From assembly GCF_049889055.1 (NCBI RefSeq), contig NZ_JBLTWO010000012.1:1-64000 (forward strand): a DNA stretch of 64,000 nucleotides, read 5' to 3'. The notes under the pieces are model-generated. The model searched no databases. It was not told the DNA's origin and saw nothing but the letters and a program-made list of their open reading frames with translations. Position 1 is the stretch's first letter; each line of letters starts with the position of its first letter. The translations under genes were made by a program, and so were the position numbers. Positions 26,837 to 35,499 of this stretch are shown here, piece after piece. This DNA comes from Rhizorhabdus sp049889055 (lineage in GTDB: Bacteria > Pseudomonadota > Alphaproteobacteria > Sphingomonadales > Sphingomonadaceae).

Positions 26837-28312
26837 TCAGCGGATCGGTCGGCTCAGAGGGAAGCCGCGTTCGCGGGCCCAGAGGATCGCGGCGGCGCGG
26901 CGGTTGACGCCGATCTTCGCGTAGACGCGCGCGATATGATTGCGCAGCGTGTTGCGCGACACGCCCATCTCGCGGGCGATGCCGGCATCGTCTCCGCCTT
27001 CGCACAACAGGCTCAACACCTCCTTCTCGCGCCGGGTCAGCTCGCTGACCTCGACCGGGGCGGCGTGGGGGTGGGGCGAGCGGAGATTGGCCAGTTTCTC
27101 GACCACGGTCCGGCTGAACCAGTTGGTGTCCTTCATCACCGCCTCGATCGCGGTGATCAGTTCCAGTTCGCTGTGCCGCCGCTCATGGATGTCCTGGACG
27201 ACCCAGAGGATGCAGCGGTCGTCGTTGAGTGGGATGACCTCGGCCGAGACGAGGCAGTCGACGAAGCCGCCATCCTTGGTTCGTACCCGGACGTCGCGGC
27301 CGCGAAAGCCGGTGCGTTCGTCGAGAAGTGCCGCCGCTTCCTTGAGAAAGCCGGCGGGCTCCCACAATTTGAGCCGCGCCATCGCCTCGTCCATCGCCTC
27401 GTCGCCGACATAGCCGGTCAGCTGTTCGAAGGCGTCGTTGACGTCGCACAGCCGGAAGTCGTTGCTGGTGGTGATCGCCATGCCGACGGGCGCGAGCCTG
27501 AAGGTCCGCACGAAGCGCTCTTCGCTGGCGCGCAGGCGGTTCTCGGCCTGGCGATGCGGCTCGAGGTCGGCGAAGGAGAAGAGCATGCAGGCTTCGTCGT
27601 CGAGGTCGATCGGCTGGCCGGCGACGATCACCAGCTTTCGCCCTCCATCGGGCAGTTCGAGATCGGCCTGCATCTGCGATATCGTTCTGCCCTCGCGCAG
27701 CCTTTCCTTCGCCTTGTCGAGATCGGCGGCGTCGCGCAGCACATCGATGTCGTAGAGCGACCGGCCCAGCACTTCGTCGCGCGCAAAGCCGGTCATGTCG
27801 AGGAAGCCCTGATTGACCTTCACATAGCGATGGTCGCTCAGCCGGCAGATGACGGCGGGAGCGGGATTGACGTTGAAGGTCTGTTCGAAGCGGCGCTCGG
27901 CTTCGAGCAACGGCGCGGCATCACGAACGATCAGGACATGGAGTGGCGCTCCCCCGGCATCGTCGAGCGACAGACCGCTGATCCGCAACGTGCGGCAGGC
28001 TTCCTCGGGCGTTTGAGGGACGATTTCCACGACCATCTCGTCGACCTTCTCGCCACGCAGCAGCCGGTCGAGCGGATAGGCCTCGGGGTCGAGCGCGCGG
28101 TTGTTCCGATAGCGGAGCGGATGGCGGTCACGATATTCCTCGGCGTTGCGGCCCAAGGCCGCCAGCGTGTCGGCTCCGTGGAGTTCGGCGGCGAGGGCAT
28201 TCGCCCAGATCAGCCGTCCGCGCCGGTCCGCGAGGATGAGCCCGTCGCCGAGCCGGGCGAGTATCTCTTCCCACTGTTCCGCTCCAATCGGGAGCACGTC
28301 CAACGCCTTCAT
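26837..28312 (-). CDS. PAS-domain LuxR-type transcriptional regulator
   Basis: A 491-aa cytoplasmic regulator with three or four PAS-like domains. The first contains LGDGLILADRRGRLIWANALA, a second VICRLSDHRYVKVNQGFLDM, and a third LAPVGMAITTSNDFRLCDVN. A C-terminal LuxR HTH reads LTRREKEVLSLLCEGG and GVSRNTLRNHIARVYAKIGV. ATG 28312 has GAGG upstream; ATG 28333 is possible. PAS domains probably sense a small molecule, redox or light, but no flavin-binding NCRFL-type motif is seen. It follows a TetR gene on the same strand. Confidence 0.85.
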   Translation of the reverse strand: MKALDVLPIGAEQWEEILARLGDGLILADRRGRLIWANALAAELHGADTLAALGRNAEEYRDRHPLRYRNNRALDPEAYPLDRLLRGEKVDEMVVEIVPQTPEEACRTLRISGLSLDDAGGAPLHVLIVRDAAPLLEAERRFEQTFNVNPAPAVICRLSDHRYVKVNQGFLDMTGFARDEVLGRSLYDIDVLRDAADLDKAKERLREGRTISQMQADLELPDGGRKLVIVAGQPIDLDDEACMLFSFADLEPHRQAENRLRASEERFVRTFRLAPVGMAITTSNDFRLCDVNDAFEQLTGYVGDEAMDEAMARLKLWEPAGFLKEAAALLDERTGFRGRDVRVRTKDGGFVDCLVSAEVIPLNDDRCILWVVQDIHERRHSELELITAIEAVMKDTNWFSRTVVEKLANLRSPHPHAAPVEVSELTRREKEVLSLLCEGGDDAGIAREMGVSRNTLRNHIARVYAKIGVNRRAAAILWARERGFPLSRPIR

Positions 28313-28384
28313 GCCACGCCTCGCTCTGCTCATCCTGCCAGACGAGCGGAGGACGGCTTGGTTCCAGAGCCGTATCGTTCCCGC

Positions 28385-29002
28385 TCAGCTTGTGGCGAGC
28401 ACCCGCAACAGGCGATCGCGGGAGCGATCCGTCGCCAGAGCCAGCGCCGCGAGAGTGAAGCCGTAGCGGACGGCGCTTTCCAGCGCGGCGGTGTCGATCC
28501 GTCGGTCGGTCCACGCCATCAGTGCGCCCGACAGCAGATAGACGAAGTTGCGGGTGAACGCAGGCATGTCGGTGTCGGACGACAGGAGATCTTCCGCGTG
28601 TAGCGGCAATAGCAGTCCATCCCAGAAAGCCGTCGCCGTCTCCACCTGAGCATCGTGATCTTCGGCATCGGAGGCGTAGATGGTGGCGAAGAGTTCGCGA
28701 TAGAGACCGGCCTCGCGCTCCATCCGCGCCGCCATCAGACGGATCGCCGAATACATGCGGTCGAGCGCGTCGCGCGACTCGGTCGCCGCGACCGACTCGA
28801 TCAGCTCGGTTTCGAGTTCGCGGTGGAGGGCGACGTAGAGCCGCCGCTTGGTGCCGAACAGATTATAGGGGGTTGCCTGGCTGACGCCCGCCGCCTCGGC
28901 AAGGCGGCGCATCGACAGCGGCTCCGCCTGCAAAAGGATGCGCGCGGCCTGCAATATCGACTGTTTCCGTCGTTCTGCCCCGGCGTGAAGCCTCAAAACC
29001 AT
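28385..29002 (-). CDS. TetR-family transcriptional regulator
   Basis: A 205-aa regulator. The DNA-binding helices are in MRRLAEAAGVSQATPYNLFG and the ligand domain is otherwise unassigned. ATG 29002 has GGGGGAG directly upstream; the 29050 start lacks one. It is divergent from the luciferase-like monooxygenase gene at 29134 with an inverted-repeat operator candidate between them, so it probably represses that operon and itself. Confidence 0.86.
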   Translation of the reverse strand: MVLRLHAGAERRKQSILQAARILLQAEPLSMRRLAEAAGVSQATPYNLFGTKRRLYVALHRELETELIESVAATESRDALDRMYSAIRLMAARMEREAGLYRELFATIYASDAEDHDAQVETATAFWDGLLLPLHAEDLLSSDTDMPAFTRNFVYLLSGALMAWTDRRIDTAALESAVRYGFTLAALALATDRSRDRLLRVLATS

Positions 29003-29068
29003 CTCCCCCTTTGTCACTCTGTAGCATCGTCGCGCCTGCCCGGGATGCAAAATCCCGCTTGCTTCTTT

Positions 29069-29099
29069 TTTGATTTATAGCATGCTCTAAAAAATCAAA
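29069..29099. promoter_or_regulatory. Probable TetR operator upstream of the monooxygenase operon
   Basis: TTTGATTT (29069-29076) and AAATCAAA (29092-29099) are inverted copies flanking the palindrome AGCATGCT (29079-29086). They lie in the 131-bp gap between the divergent TetR and monooxygenase genes. Confidence 0.5.
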
Positions 29100-29133
29100 G
29101 GGCGAAGACAGGCCCTGCACGAGGAGAGGCAGC

Positions 29134-30276
29134 ATGAAATTTTCCATGGCGTTCGAAGCGCAGATGGCGGACACGTCGCGCGAATCCGAGCAGCGGACTT
29201 TTTTCGAGGCGGTCGAGCAGTCGGTCTATGCCGAGAAGATGGGGCTCGACTGCATCTGGGCGGTCGAGCATCACGCGCTCACCCAATATTCGCACATGTC
29301 CTCGCCCGAGAGTTTCCTCGCCTTCGTCGCGGGCAAGACCGACCGCATCCGCATCGGCCATGGCGTGATCTGCCTGCCGCCGGCGATGAACCACCCGGTC
29401 AAGGTCGCCGAGCGGGTCGCGACGCTCGACATATTGTCGCGCGGTCGGCTCAATTTCGGGATCGGCAAGGGTGGCACCCAGCAGGAAGCGGGGACCTTCG
29501 GCTATGACCTGGCGGAACTGCAGCCGATGATCGACGAGGCGATGTACCTGATCCCCAAGATCATGGTCGAGGACGAGATCGAGCATGATGGCCAATATAT
29601 CAAGATCCCCCGCCGGGCGATCCACCCCAAGCCCTATCAGGACCCGCATCCGCCGATGTTCATGGCGGCCACGCGCGAGGAATCGCTGAGGGTCGCCGCG
29701 CAGCGGGGGCTCGGCGGCATGATCCTCGGCTTCAGCACGCCCGAGGAAACCGCGCGTCTCAACAGGGTCTATCGCGAGGCCTTCGCCACGCGCGATCCGA
29801 AGGATCAGGTCGGCTATTTCCCCAACGAATATCTGGCCGTCGGCTGCCCGATCATCGTCAGCACCGATCGTGAGAAGGCGGTTCGCATCGGTCTGCGCGG
29901 CCAGCGCTTCTTCGGCCAGGCGATCCACCATTGGTACGGCGCCGGCCCGAAGCCCGATGTCGACGATGTGACCGTCGACGAGCACCGCCAGGCGGTCGAT
30001 GCCGCCAAGCAGGCGACGATCGCCTATCTGCACGAGGCGCAGATCCCGATCACGGCCGCCGCGACCGACATGTACAACACCGACCACGCTTATGGCACGC
30101 CTGAGGATGCGATCGCGCATATCGAGCGGCTGGAGGCGGCGGGCGCGGACGAGATATTGATGCTCATGCAGATGGGCACCGTTCCGCATGAGGCGATCAT
30201 GGAGACGCTCACCCATCTGGGCGAGACGATCATCCCCTATTTCCGCGAGAAGCAGCGCCGCGCCGCTGCCGCCTGA
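29134..30276 (+). CDS. LLM-class flavin-dependent monooxygenase
   Basis: A 380-aa bacterial-luciferase-like protein. It has WAVEHHALTQYSHMSSPESF near residue 47, RIGHGVICLPPAMNHPVKVA, LSRGRLNFGIGKGG and a C-terminal EILMLMQMGTVPHEAIMETL. These are usual for LLM oxidoreductases using reduced FMN from a separate reductase. GAGGAGAGG precedes the ATG. It heads a plus-strand module with an esterase, an epoxide hydrolase and an amidohydrolase. A Baeyer-Villiger-type oxygenation followed by ester hydrolysis is one plausible use (inference). Confidence 0.85.
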   Translation: MKFSMAFEAQMADTSRESEQRTFFEAVEQSVYAEKMGLDCIWAVEHHALTQYSHMSSPESFLAFVAGKTDRIRIGHGVICLPPAMNHPVKVAERVATLDILSRGRLNFGIGKGGTQQEAGTFGYDLAELQPMIDEAMYLIPKIMVEDEIEHDGQYIKIPRRAIHPKPYQDPHPPMFMAATREESLRVAAQRGLGGMILGFSTPEETARLNRVYREAFATRDPKDQVGYFPNEYLAVGCPIIVSTDREKAVRIGLRGQRFFGQAIHHWYGAGPKPDVDDVTVDEHRQAVDAAKQATIAYLHEAQIPITAAATDMYNTDHAYGTPEDAIAHIERLEAAGADEILMLMQMGTVPHEAIMETLTHLGETIIPYFREKQRRAAAA

Positions 30277-30282
30277 CCGTCG

Positions 30283-30315
30283 GGCCGCCGTCTCCCCACG
30301 GGACGGCGGCCTTTT
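30283..30315 (+). terminator. Rho-independent terminator or attenuator after the LLM gene
   Basis: GGCCGCCGTC and GACGGCGGCC form a perfect 10-bp stem followed by TTTT, 7 bp after the stop. It lies only 19 bp before the next gene, so it may lower rather than abolish downstream expression. Confidence 0.7.
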
Positions 30316-30333
30316 CTCGCGAAAGGGAAGACC

Positions 30334-31260
30334 ATGCCGCTCAACGCCATCGCCCAGGCGATGCTCGCCCATATGAACGCCACTCCGATCGACTGGGCGT
30401 CGATCACGCCGCAGCAGTTCCGCGCGATGAGCGCGACGATGGAACAGCCGGCCGATCCGGCCGATGCCGTGGCGCACAGGGATGTCGATGCCGGGGGCGT
30501 GCCTGCGCGCATCTATCGTCGGCAGGAGGTGCAGGGACCGGAGCCGGTGCTGCTGTTCTTCCATGGGGGCGGGTATATCGCCTGCGGGATCGGCAGCCAT
30601 GAGCGCCTATGCTCGCGCCTGGCGCGGCGGGCCGAGTGCGCCATCGTGTCGGTCGACTATCGCCTGGCGCCCGAGCATGTCTTTCCAGCTGCGGTCGACG
30701 ACGCGCTGACGGCGCTGCGCTGGCTGGGCGCGCACGGCATCGACCACGGCCTCGACACAGGCCGCATCGCGGTCGGCGGCGACAGCGCCGGTGGCTCGCT
30801 CGCAACGGTCGCGGCGATCCGCGCGCGCGACGAGGGCGGTCCGGCGATCCGCCACCAGCTGCTCTTTTATCCGGGCACCGACCTGACCGGCGAAACCGAG
30901 TCCGAGCGGCTCTATTCGGACGGCTATTTCCTCGACTCCGATTTCTCGGCGATGTGCATCGGCGCCTATCTGCCGAGCGCGGCGGATCGCGCCCATCCTT
31001 GGGCGTCTCCGTTGCTCACGCAGGATTTGTCGAACCTGCCGCCGGCGACGATCCTGACGGCGGAGTGCGATCCGCTGCGCGACGAAGGGCGGGCCTATGC
31101 CGATCGCCTGCGCGAGGCGGGCGGCGTGGTGCGGTACAAGGATTTTCCGGGTGTCTTTCATGGCTTCGTCAGCATGTTCGGCGTCCTGCCCGACGCCGAC
31201 GAGGCGATCGAGGACGCGGCCGGCGAATTGCGGCGCGCCTTTGCGGGGGTTCCGGCATGA
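30334..31260 (+). CDS. Alpha/beta hydrolase, hormone-sensitive-lipase family esterase
   Basis: A 308-aa HSL-type esterase. The oxyanion motif HGGG is at 77-80, the nucleophile S151 lies in GDSAGG, and ILTAECDPLRDEG and KDFPGVFHGF hold the expected Asp and His. It hydrolyses short acyl esters. It overlaps the epoxide hydrolase start by ATGA, and GGGAAG precedes its ATG. Confidence 0.9.
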   Translation: MPLNAIAQAMLAHMNATPIDWASITPQQFRAMSATMEQPADPADAVAHRDVDAGGVPARIYRRQEVQGPEPVLLFFHGGGYIACGIGSHERLCSRLARRAECAIVSVDYRLAPEHVFPAAVDDALTALRWLGAHGIDHGLDTGRIAVGGDSAGGSLATVAAIRARDEGGPAIRHQLLFYPGTDLTGETESERLYSDGYFLDSDFSAMCIGAYLPSAADRAHPWASPLLTQDLSNLPPATILTAECDPLRDEGRAYADRLREAGGVVRYKDFPGVFHGFVSMFGVLPDADEAIEDAAGELRRAFAGVPA

Positions 31261-32420
31261 GCGTGCGTCCCTTCCAGATCGCCGTCCCGCAGGAGAAGCT
31301 CGACTGGATCGAGCGGCGGCTGCGCGATGCGCAATGGCCGAACGAGCCGGTGGTCGACGATCCCTGGGCTTACGGCGCGAGCGTGCCCGAGATGCGCAGC
31401 CTCGTCGCCTATTGGCTCGACGGCTATGACTGGCGCGCGCGCGAAGCCGAGATGAACCGGCTGCCGCATTTCCTTTATGCGGTCGAGGTCGACGGGGCGC
31501 CTTATGATGTCCACTTCATCCATGTGAAGGGCAAGGGCGAAAACCCCCGCCCGGTGATGATCATCCATGGCTGGCCCGGCTCCTTCGTCGAATTCCTGGG
31601 ATCGATCGAGCGGCTGACCGACCCGGCGAAGTTCGGCGGCGACCCGGCCGATGCGGTGAGCGTCGTGATCCCTTCGCTGATCGGCTACGGCTTCTCGTCC
31701 AAGCCCTCCCGCCCGATCGGCCCGCGCACCATCGCGCGCGCCTTCGACCGGCTGATGCGTGAGGGGCTCGGCTACACCGATTACATCGCCCAAGGCGGCG
31801 ACTGGGGGTCGTCGGTCTCGGGCTGGCTCGGCTATGAGGGCGAGGGCTGCGCGGCGGTCCACCTGAACTTCGCCTTCGGCTGGACGAATCCCGATGCACG
31901 TCCGGAGACGCCCGAGGAGATCGCGGCGGCGCAGACGCTGGGTCAGGTTTGGCAGACCGAGAGTGGCTATATGGTCGTCCAGTCGACCAAGCCTGTCTCG
32001 CTCGATCATGCGATGGCAGACAGCCCATTGGGCGTGGCGGCCTGGCTGGTGGAGAAGTTCCAGCGCTGGTCGCAGCTCGATGGGGGCGATCTCTGGTCGG
32101 TCTATACGCGTGACCAGATCCTCGACAACATCATGGTCTATCTCGCCAATAACAGCTTCGGCACGGCGTCCTGGCTCTATCGCGGCGTGATGAGCGAACC
32201 GGTGCCCGCCGGTGCGCGTGTGACGAAGCCGGTGGCGATGTCCGACTTCCCCGGCGAACTGGCGCGCTTTCCGCGCAGCACGCTGGAGAAAAGCTACAAC
32301 ATCGTCCGCTGGAGCGAGCCGCCGCGCGGCGGCCATTTCGCCGCGATGGAGCAGCCCGAGTTGTTCGTGAAGGAAGTGCATGGCTTCGTGCGGCAGCTGC
32401 GGGAAGCCGGGGCTAGCTGA
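31257..32420 (+). CDS. Epoxide hydrolase (EHN-domain alpha/beta hydrolase)
   Basis: A 387-aa microsomal-type epoxide hydrolase. The N-terminal EHN domain begins PFQIAVPQEKLDWIERRL. The oxyanion segment HGWPGS is at 104-109, the nucleophile D182 lies in QGGDWGS, and the C-terminal GGHFAAMEQPE carries the catalytic His. Start ATG 31257 is set by the ATGA overlap with the esterase stop. It would open an epoxide to a diol. It has no signal peptide, so it is cytoplasmic. Confidence 0.9.
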   Translation: MSVRPFQIAVPQEKLDWIERRLRDAQWPNEPVVDDPWAYGASVPEMRSLVAYWLDGYDWRAREAEMNRLPHFLYAVEVDGAPYDVHFIHVKGKGENPRPVMIIHGWPGSFVEFLGSIERLTDPAKFGGDPADAVSVVIPSLIGYGFSSKPSRPIGPRTIARAFDRLMREGLGYTDYIAQGGDWGSSVSGWLGYEGEGCAAVHLNFAFGWTNPDARPETPEEIAAAQTLGQVWQTESGYMVVQSTKPVSLDHAMADSPLGVAAWLVEKFQRWSQLDGGDLWSVYTRDQILDNIMVYLANNSFGTASWLYRGVMSEPVPAGARVTKPVAMSDFPGELARFPRSTLEKSYNIVRWSEPPRGGHFAAMEQPELFVKEVHGFVRQLREAGAS

Positions 32421-32470
32421 TCCCCTGCGCCATGACCGTGATCGCGAGGGCTTGCAGTCCGACGCTATTT

Positions 32471-32485
32471 CCGTAGCATCTACGG
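32471..32485. promoter_or_regulatory. 15-bp palindrome upstream of the amidohydrolase
   Basis: CCGTAG, CAT, CTACGG form a perfect inverted repeat 46 bp before the amidohydrolase ATG. It could be an operator for one of the nearby TetR regulators (28385 or 34384). No second copy was noted. Confidence 0.4.
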
Positions 32486-32531
32486 TAATTGTCGTGACCG
32501 ACCGATCGAGTCGGCAGAGGAGAGGTGAGAG

Positions 32532-34271
32532 ATGCAGAGCATTCTTCTGAAAGGCGGCACCGTCGTCGACGGCACCGGTGGCCCCGCGATCAAGGCCGAT
32601 GTCCGCGTGAAGGGCGACATGATCGTCGATGTCGGACCCGATCTCACCCCCGGTGACGATCGTGTGATCGACTGCACCGGCTGCTTCGTGACCCCCGGCT
32701 TCATCGAACCGCACACCCATTTCGATGCGACCATGTGGTGGCAGCCCGATCTCGATCCGCTGACCGGCTATGGCGTCACCACCATCGTCATGGGCAATTG
32801 CGGCTTCTCGGCCGCGCCCGTTCACGAGACGGACGCCGAAGCCCGGCTGGAGATGATCAAGATCTTCTCCTTCTTCGAGGACATCCCCGAAGAGCCCTTC
32901 CTGACCAAGCTGCCGTGGGACTGGCGCAAATGGTCCGAATATCAGCGGTCGATGACCAGCAAGCTGCGGGTTCCTGCCAATTACACCGCCTTTGTCGGCC
33001 ATATCGCGATCCGCCTCGCCGTGATGGGCATGGACGCCTGGGAGCGGAAGGCGACGCCCGAGGAGATCCGCCAGATCGCCGCGCATGTCGACGACGCGCT
33101 CGCCGCCGGCGCCTGCGGCGTGTCGAGCAATCTGCTCGACCATGACGGATCGGACCGCCCGGTGCCGACCCAGATCGCCTGCGACGACGAATATCGCGCG
33201 ATCCTCGAAGTGCTCGCGCGCTATCCGGGCCGTTCGCTGCAGGTCGTCATCGACACCTTCATGCGGATGACGGCGCCCGCGAGCATGGAGCGGCTGACCC
33301 GGCTCAACGCCGATCTCAACGTCCGCATCCAGCTGGCCGGCGGCATTCCGACGCTCGAGTTCCAGCGTCCGATCCTGGAGCAGATGCGCGCGATCATCGA
33401 GAAGGCGCATGCCGATGGACAGGATGTCTGGCCCGCCTTCACCCACACCTCGCCCACCAACACGCTGTCGCTGATCCGCTCGCTGATCTTCGCGCAGTCG
33501 AACGACTATGTGTGGCACGAGGTGGTGCTGCTCGAGGACCTCGACGAGAAGGTCAAGCTGCTCCAGGATCCCGACTGGCGCGCCCGCGCTCGCGAGAGCT
33601 GGGACACCAAGGTGTGGCCGCACGCGCCGATGGCCAATCCCGATCGGCTGCTGCTGCGCAACTCGGACAATGGCTTCGGCCCGGTCAACACGACGCTCAA
33701 GGCCTATGCCGACAGCCGGGGCCTGCACCCGTCCGACGCGATGGCGGAATGGATTCTCGCCAACGGCATCCGCTCGACGGTGCATATGGCGCCGTTCGAC
33801 ATGAACCGCGACGAGATCATCCGGCTGATCCGCGATCCCAAGGCGCTCGGCAATCTCAACGACGCGCCCGCCCATGGCCAGATGTTCTGCGGCGGCGGCG
33901 AAAATATCCTGATGCTCACCGACTATGTCCGCAAGGGCGAGCTTTCGATCGAGGAAGCGATCTTGTCGATCACCGGCCGGATCGCCGAGCATTTCGGCTT
34001 CACCGATCGCGGCCGGATCGCGCCGGGGATGCGCGCCGACATCACCGTGTTCGACCTCGACGAGATCGAACATCGCGAGGAGTATAAGCGCTTCGACGTG
34101 CCGACCGGCGGCTATGACATGACCTGGCGCTACACGCGCGATGCAGCACCGATGCGGCTGACGATGGTCAACGGCATGCCGACCTTCATGAACGGCCATT
34201 TCACGGGCTCGATGCCCGGTCGCTATCTCGTCCCCGCGGGCGAGCAGCAACTGGCCCAGGCGGCCGAATAA
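32532..34271 (+). CDS. Amidohydrolase family protein (N-acyl-D-amino-acid deacylase-like)
   Basis: A 579-aa metal-dependent amidohydrolase. The metal motif HTHFD is at 61-65, TTIVMGNCGFSAAP near residue 85 matches D-aminoacylase relatives, and the C-terminal GRIAPGMRADITVFD block is typical. In catabolic clusters such proteins often cleave cyclic amides, lactones or related rings rather than D-amino acids. GAGGAGAGG precedes the ATG. It sits downstream of monooxygenase, esterase and epoxide hydrolase genes, which favours a xenobiotic- or terpenoid-type substrate (inference). Confidence 0.85.
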   Translation: MQSILLKGGTVVDGTGGPAIKADVRVKGDMIVDVGPDLTPGDDRVIDCTGCFVTPGFIEPHTHFDATMWWQPDLDPLTGYGVTTIVMGNCGFSAAPVHETDAEARLEMIKIFSFFEDIPEEPFLTKLPWDWRKWSEYQRSMTSKLRVPANYTAFVGHIAIRLAVMGMDAWERKATPEEIRQIAAHVDDALAAGACGVSSNLLDHDGSDRPVPTQIACDDEYRAILEVLARYPGRSLQVVIDTFMRMTAPASMERLTRLNADLNVRIQLAGGIPTLEFQRPILEQMRAIIEKAHADGQDVWPAFTHTSPTNTLSLIRSLIFAQSNDYVWHEVVLLEDLDEKVKLLQDPDWRARARESWDTKVWPHAPMANPDRLLLRNSDNGFGPVNTTLKAYADSRGLHPSDAMAEWILANGIRSTVHMAPFDMNRDEIIRLIRDPKALGNLNDAPAHGQMFCGGGENILMLTDYVRKGELSIEEAILSITGRIAEHFGFTDRGRIAPGMRADITVFDLDEIEHREEYKRFDVPTGGYDMTWRYTRDAAPMRLTMVNGMPTFMNGHFTGSMPGRYLVPAGEQQLAQAAE

Positions 34272-34291
34272 GCCGAATCCGAAGACCGGGA

Positions 34292-34332
34292 GGGGCGGCG
34301 GGGCCTAAGCGCCTCGCCGCCCCTTCTTTTTT
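34292..34332 (+). terminator. Rho-independent terminator after the amidohydrolase
   Basis: GGGGCGGCGGGGC pairs with GCCTCGCCGCCCC (one G-U) around a CTAAGC loop, followed by TTCTTTTTT. It is a strong intrinsic terminator ending the module. Confidence 0.85.
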
Positions 34333-34383
34333 CATCCGGGCAGGGCGCTTCCCCGCGAGCGGTCCGGCCTCTAAGGACGATCC

Positions 34384-35082
34384 ATGGCCAGTCGCGCAGG
34401 ACGATCGCCGGGCAGACCGAACCGCATCTCGCAGGAGCAGATCCTGGAGGCGGCCGTCGCGCTCATCCGCGAAGGCGGGCTGGACGGCTGCAACATGACG
34501 CAGATCGCCCGCCGCCTGGGCGTGTCGGTGATGGCGCTCTACACCTATTATCCGAGCCGCGACGCTTTGGTCGAAGCCGTCGCCGCCGACGTCTTCGCGG
34601 CACTGCCGATCCCGTCGGAGGAGGGCGGCTGGAAGGCGTTCCTCACCGCCTGGATGCGGACGCTCTATGACGAGTTTATCCGGCGGCCCGAGGCGATCGA
34701 GCTGATGTACCGCGACGACCATGTCCCGCGGGCCTGGCTGAGGCTGTGGCTGCCGATGATGCGGGTACTGTGGCGGCAGGGGCTGCGGGGGCCCGATCTC
34801 GGCATGGTTTCGACCTGGCTGGGCCTGGTGGTGCTGCAGATGATCGCCGGGCTCTACAAGTTGCGATCCTCGGCCGAACTGCTCGATGAGCTGGGCATAG
34901 CCGGCCTCGACCCGGCGGATCGGCTACTCTTCGAGGACGTCAATGTCCTCGCCACGCCCGATGCCCGGCGGCGGCTTGCAGACTTCACGATCGAGAACAT
35001 CATGTTCGGGATCGAGCGCGCCATCGAACAGGCCCGCGAGGCGGGGCGCCTCGCCGCTCCGCCGGGAACCGCGCTGCCCTGA
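34384..35082 (+). CDS. TetR-family transcriptional regulator
   Basis: A 232-aa regulator. After a basic N-terminus (RAGRSPGRPNR) the HTH reads MTQIARRLGVSVMALYTYYPSRDALVEAV. The C-terminal domain is of the TetR_C type with LWRQGLRGPDLGM. AAGGA precedes the ATG at 34384. Its target is not clear; the upstream module is separated by a strong terminator. Confidence 0.85.
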   Translation: MASRAGRSPGRPNRISQEQILEAAVALIREGGLDGCNMTQIARRLGVSVMALYTYYPSRDALVEAVAADVFAALPIPSEEGGWKAFLTAWMRTLYDEFIRRPEAIELMYRDDHVPRAWLRLWLPMMRVLWRQGLRGPDLGMVSTWLGLVVLQMIAGLYKLRSSAELLDELGIAGLDPADRLLFEDVNVLATPDARRRLADFTIENIMFGIERAIEQAREAGRLAAPPGTALP

Positions 35083-35100
35083 GCCCGAGCCCGCGTGCGT

Positions 35101-35499
35101 TCAGCGCGGCAGGATGCGGGCGAAGGCGGCGACCCCCTGCGAGGCCGGGGCGGCCGGCAAGGATGCGTTCGCGGTCGGCGCGGGCGCCGGGGTGACCGCG
35201 CCCACCCCGGCGAACATCGCCTCGATATTGCGCACGCACAGCGCGACCGACTCGTCGGCGAGACGATACCAGACCTGCTTGGCCTCCTTGCGCGTCTCGA
35301 CGAGTTCGGCGCGGCGCAGTTCGCCCAGTTGCTGGCTGAGCGCGGGCTGGCCGATGCCGGTGGCGTCGGCGATCTCGCCGACATTGCGTTCGCCGCGCAG
35401 CAGGCAGGACAGGATCATCAGGCGCTGTGCCTGTGCGAAGATGCGGATCTTCTCGGCCGCCGCCGCCGCGGCGTCCCGATCCTGGTGCAGTGCCGTCAT
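35101..35499 (-). CDS. ArsR-family repressor, possible thiol/persulfide sensor
   Basis: A 132-aa winged-helix repressor with recognition region GEIADATGIGQPALSQQLGELRRA. It has two cysteines, C32 in MILSCLLRGE and C88 in SVALCVRN. C32 aligns with the first sensing Cys of BigR/SqrR/YgaV regulators. The second is about ten residues earlier in the last helix than in those proteins. There is no metal-binding CxC. The gene overlaps the peroxiredoxin stop by ATGA and is divergent from a persulfide-dioxygenase-like gene, as in bigR loci. Confidence 0.85.
   Translation of the reverse strand: MTALHQDRDAAAAAAEKIRIFAQAQRLMILSCLLRGERNVGEIADATGIGQPALSQQLGELRRAELVETRKEAKQVWYRLADESVALCVRNIEAMFAGVGAVTPAPAPTANASLPAAPASQGVAAFARILPR

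Noticed and set aside
31158..34250. 1030-codon open frame on the minus strand
   Set aside because: It is antisense to the well-supported esterase, epoxide hydrolase and amidohydrolase genes, is rich in Arg/His/Asp without any domain, and results from high GC at third positions.
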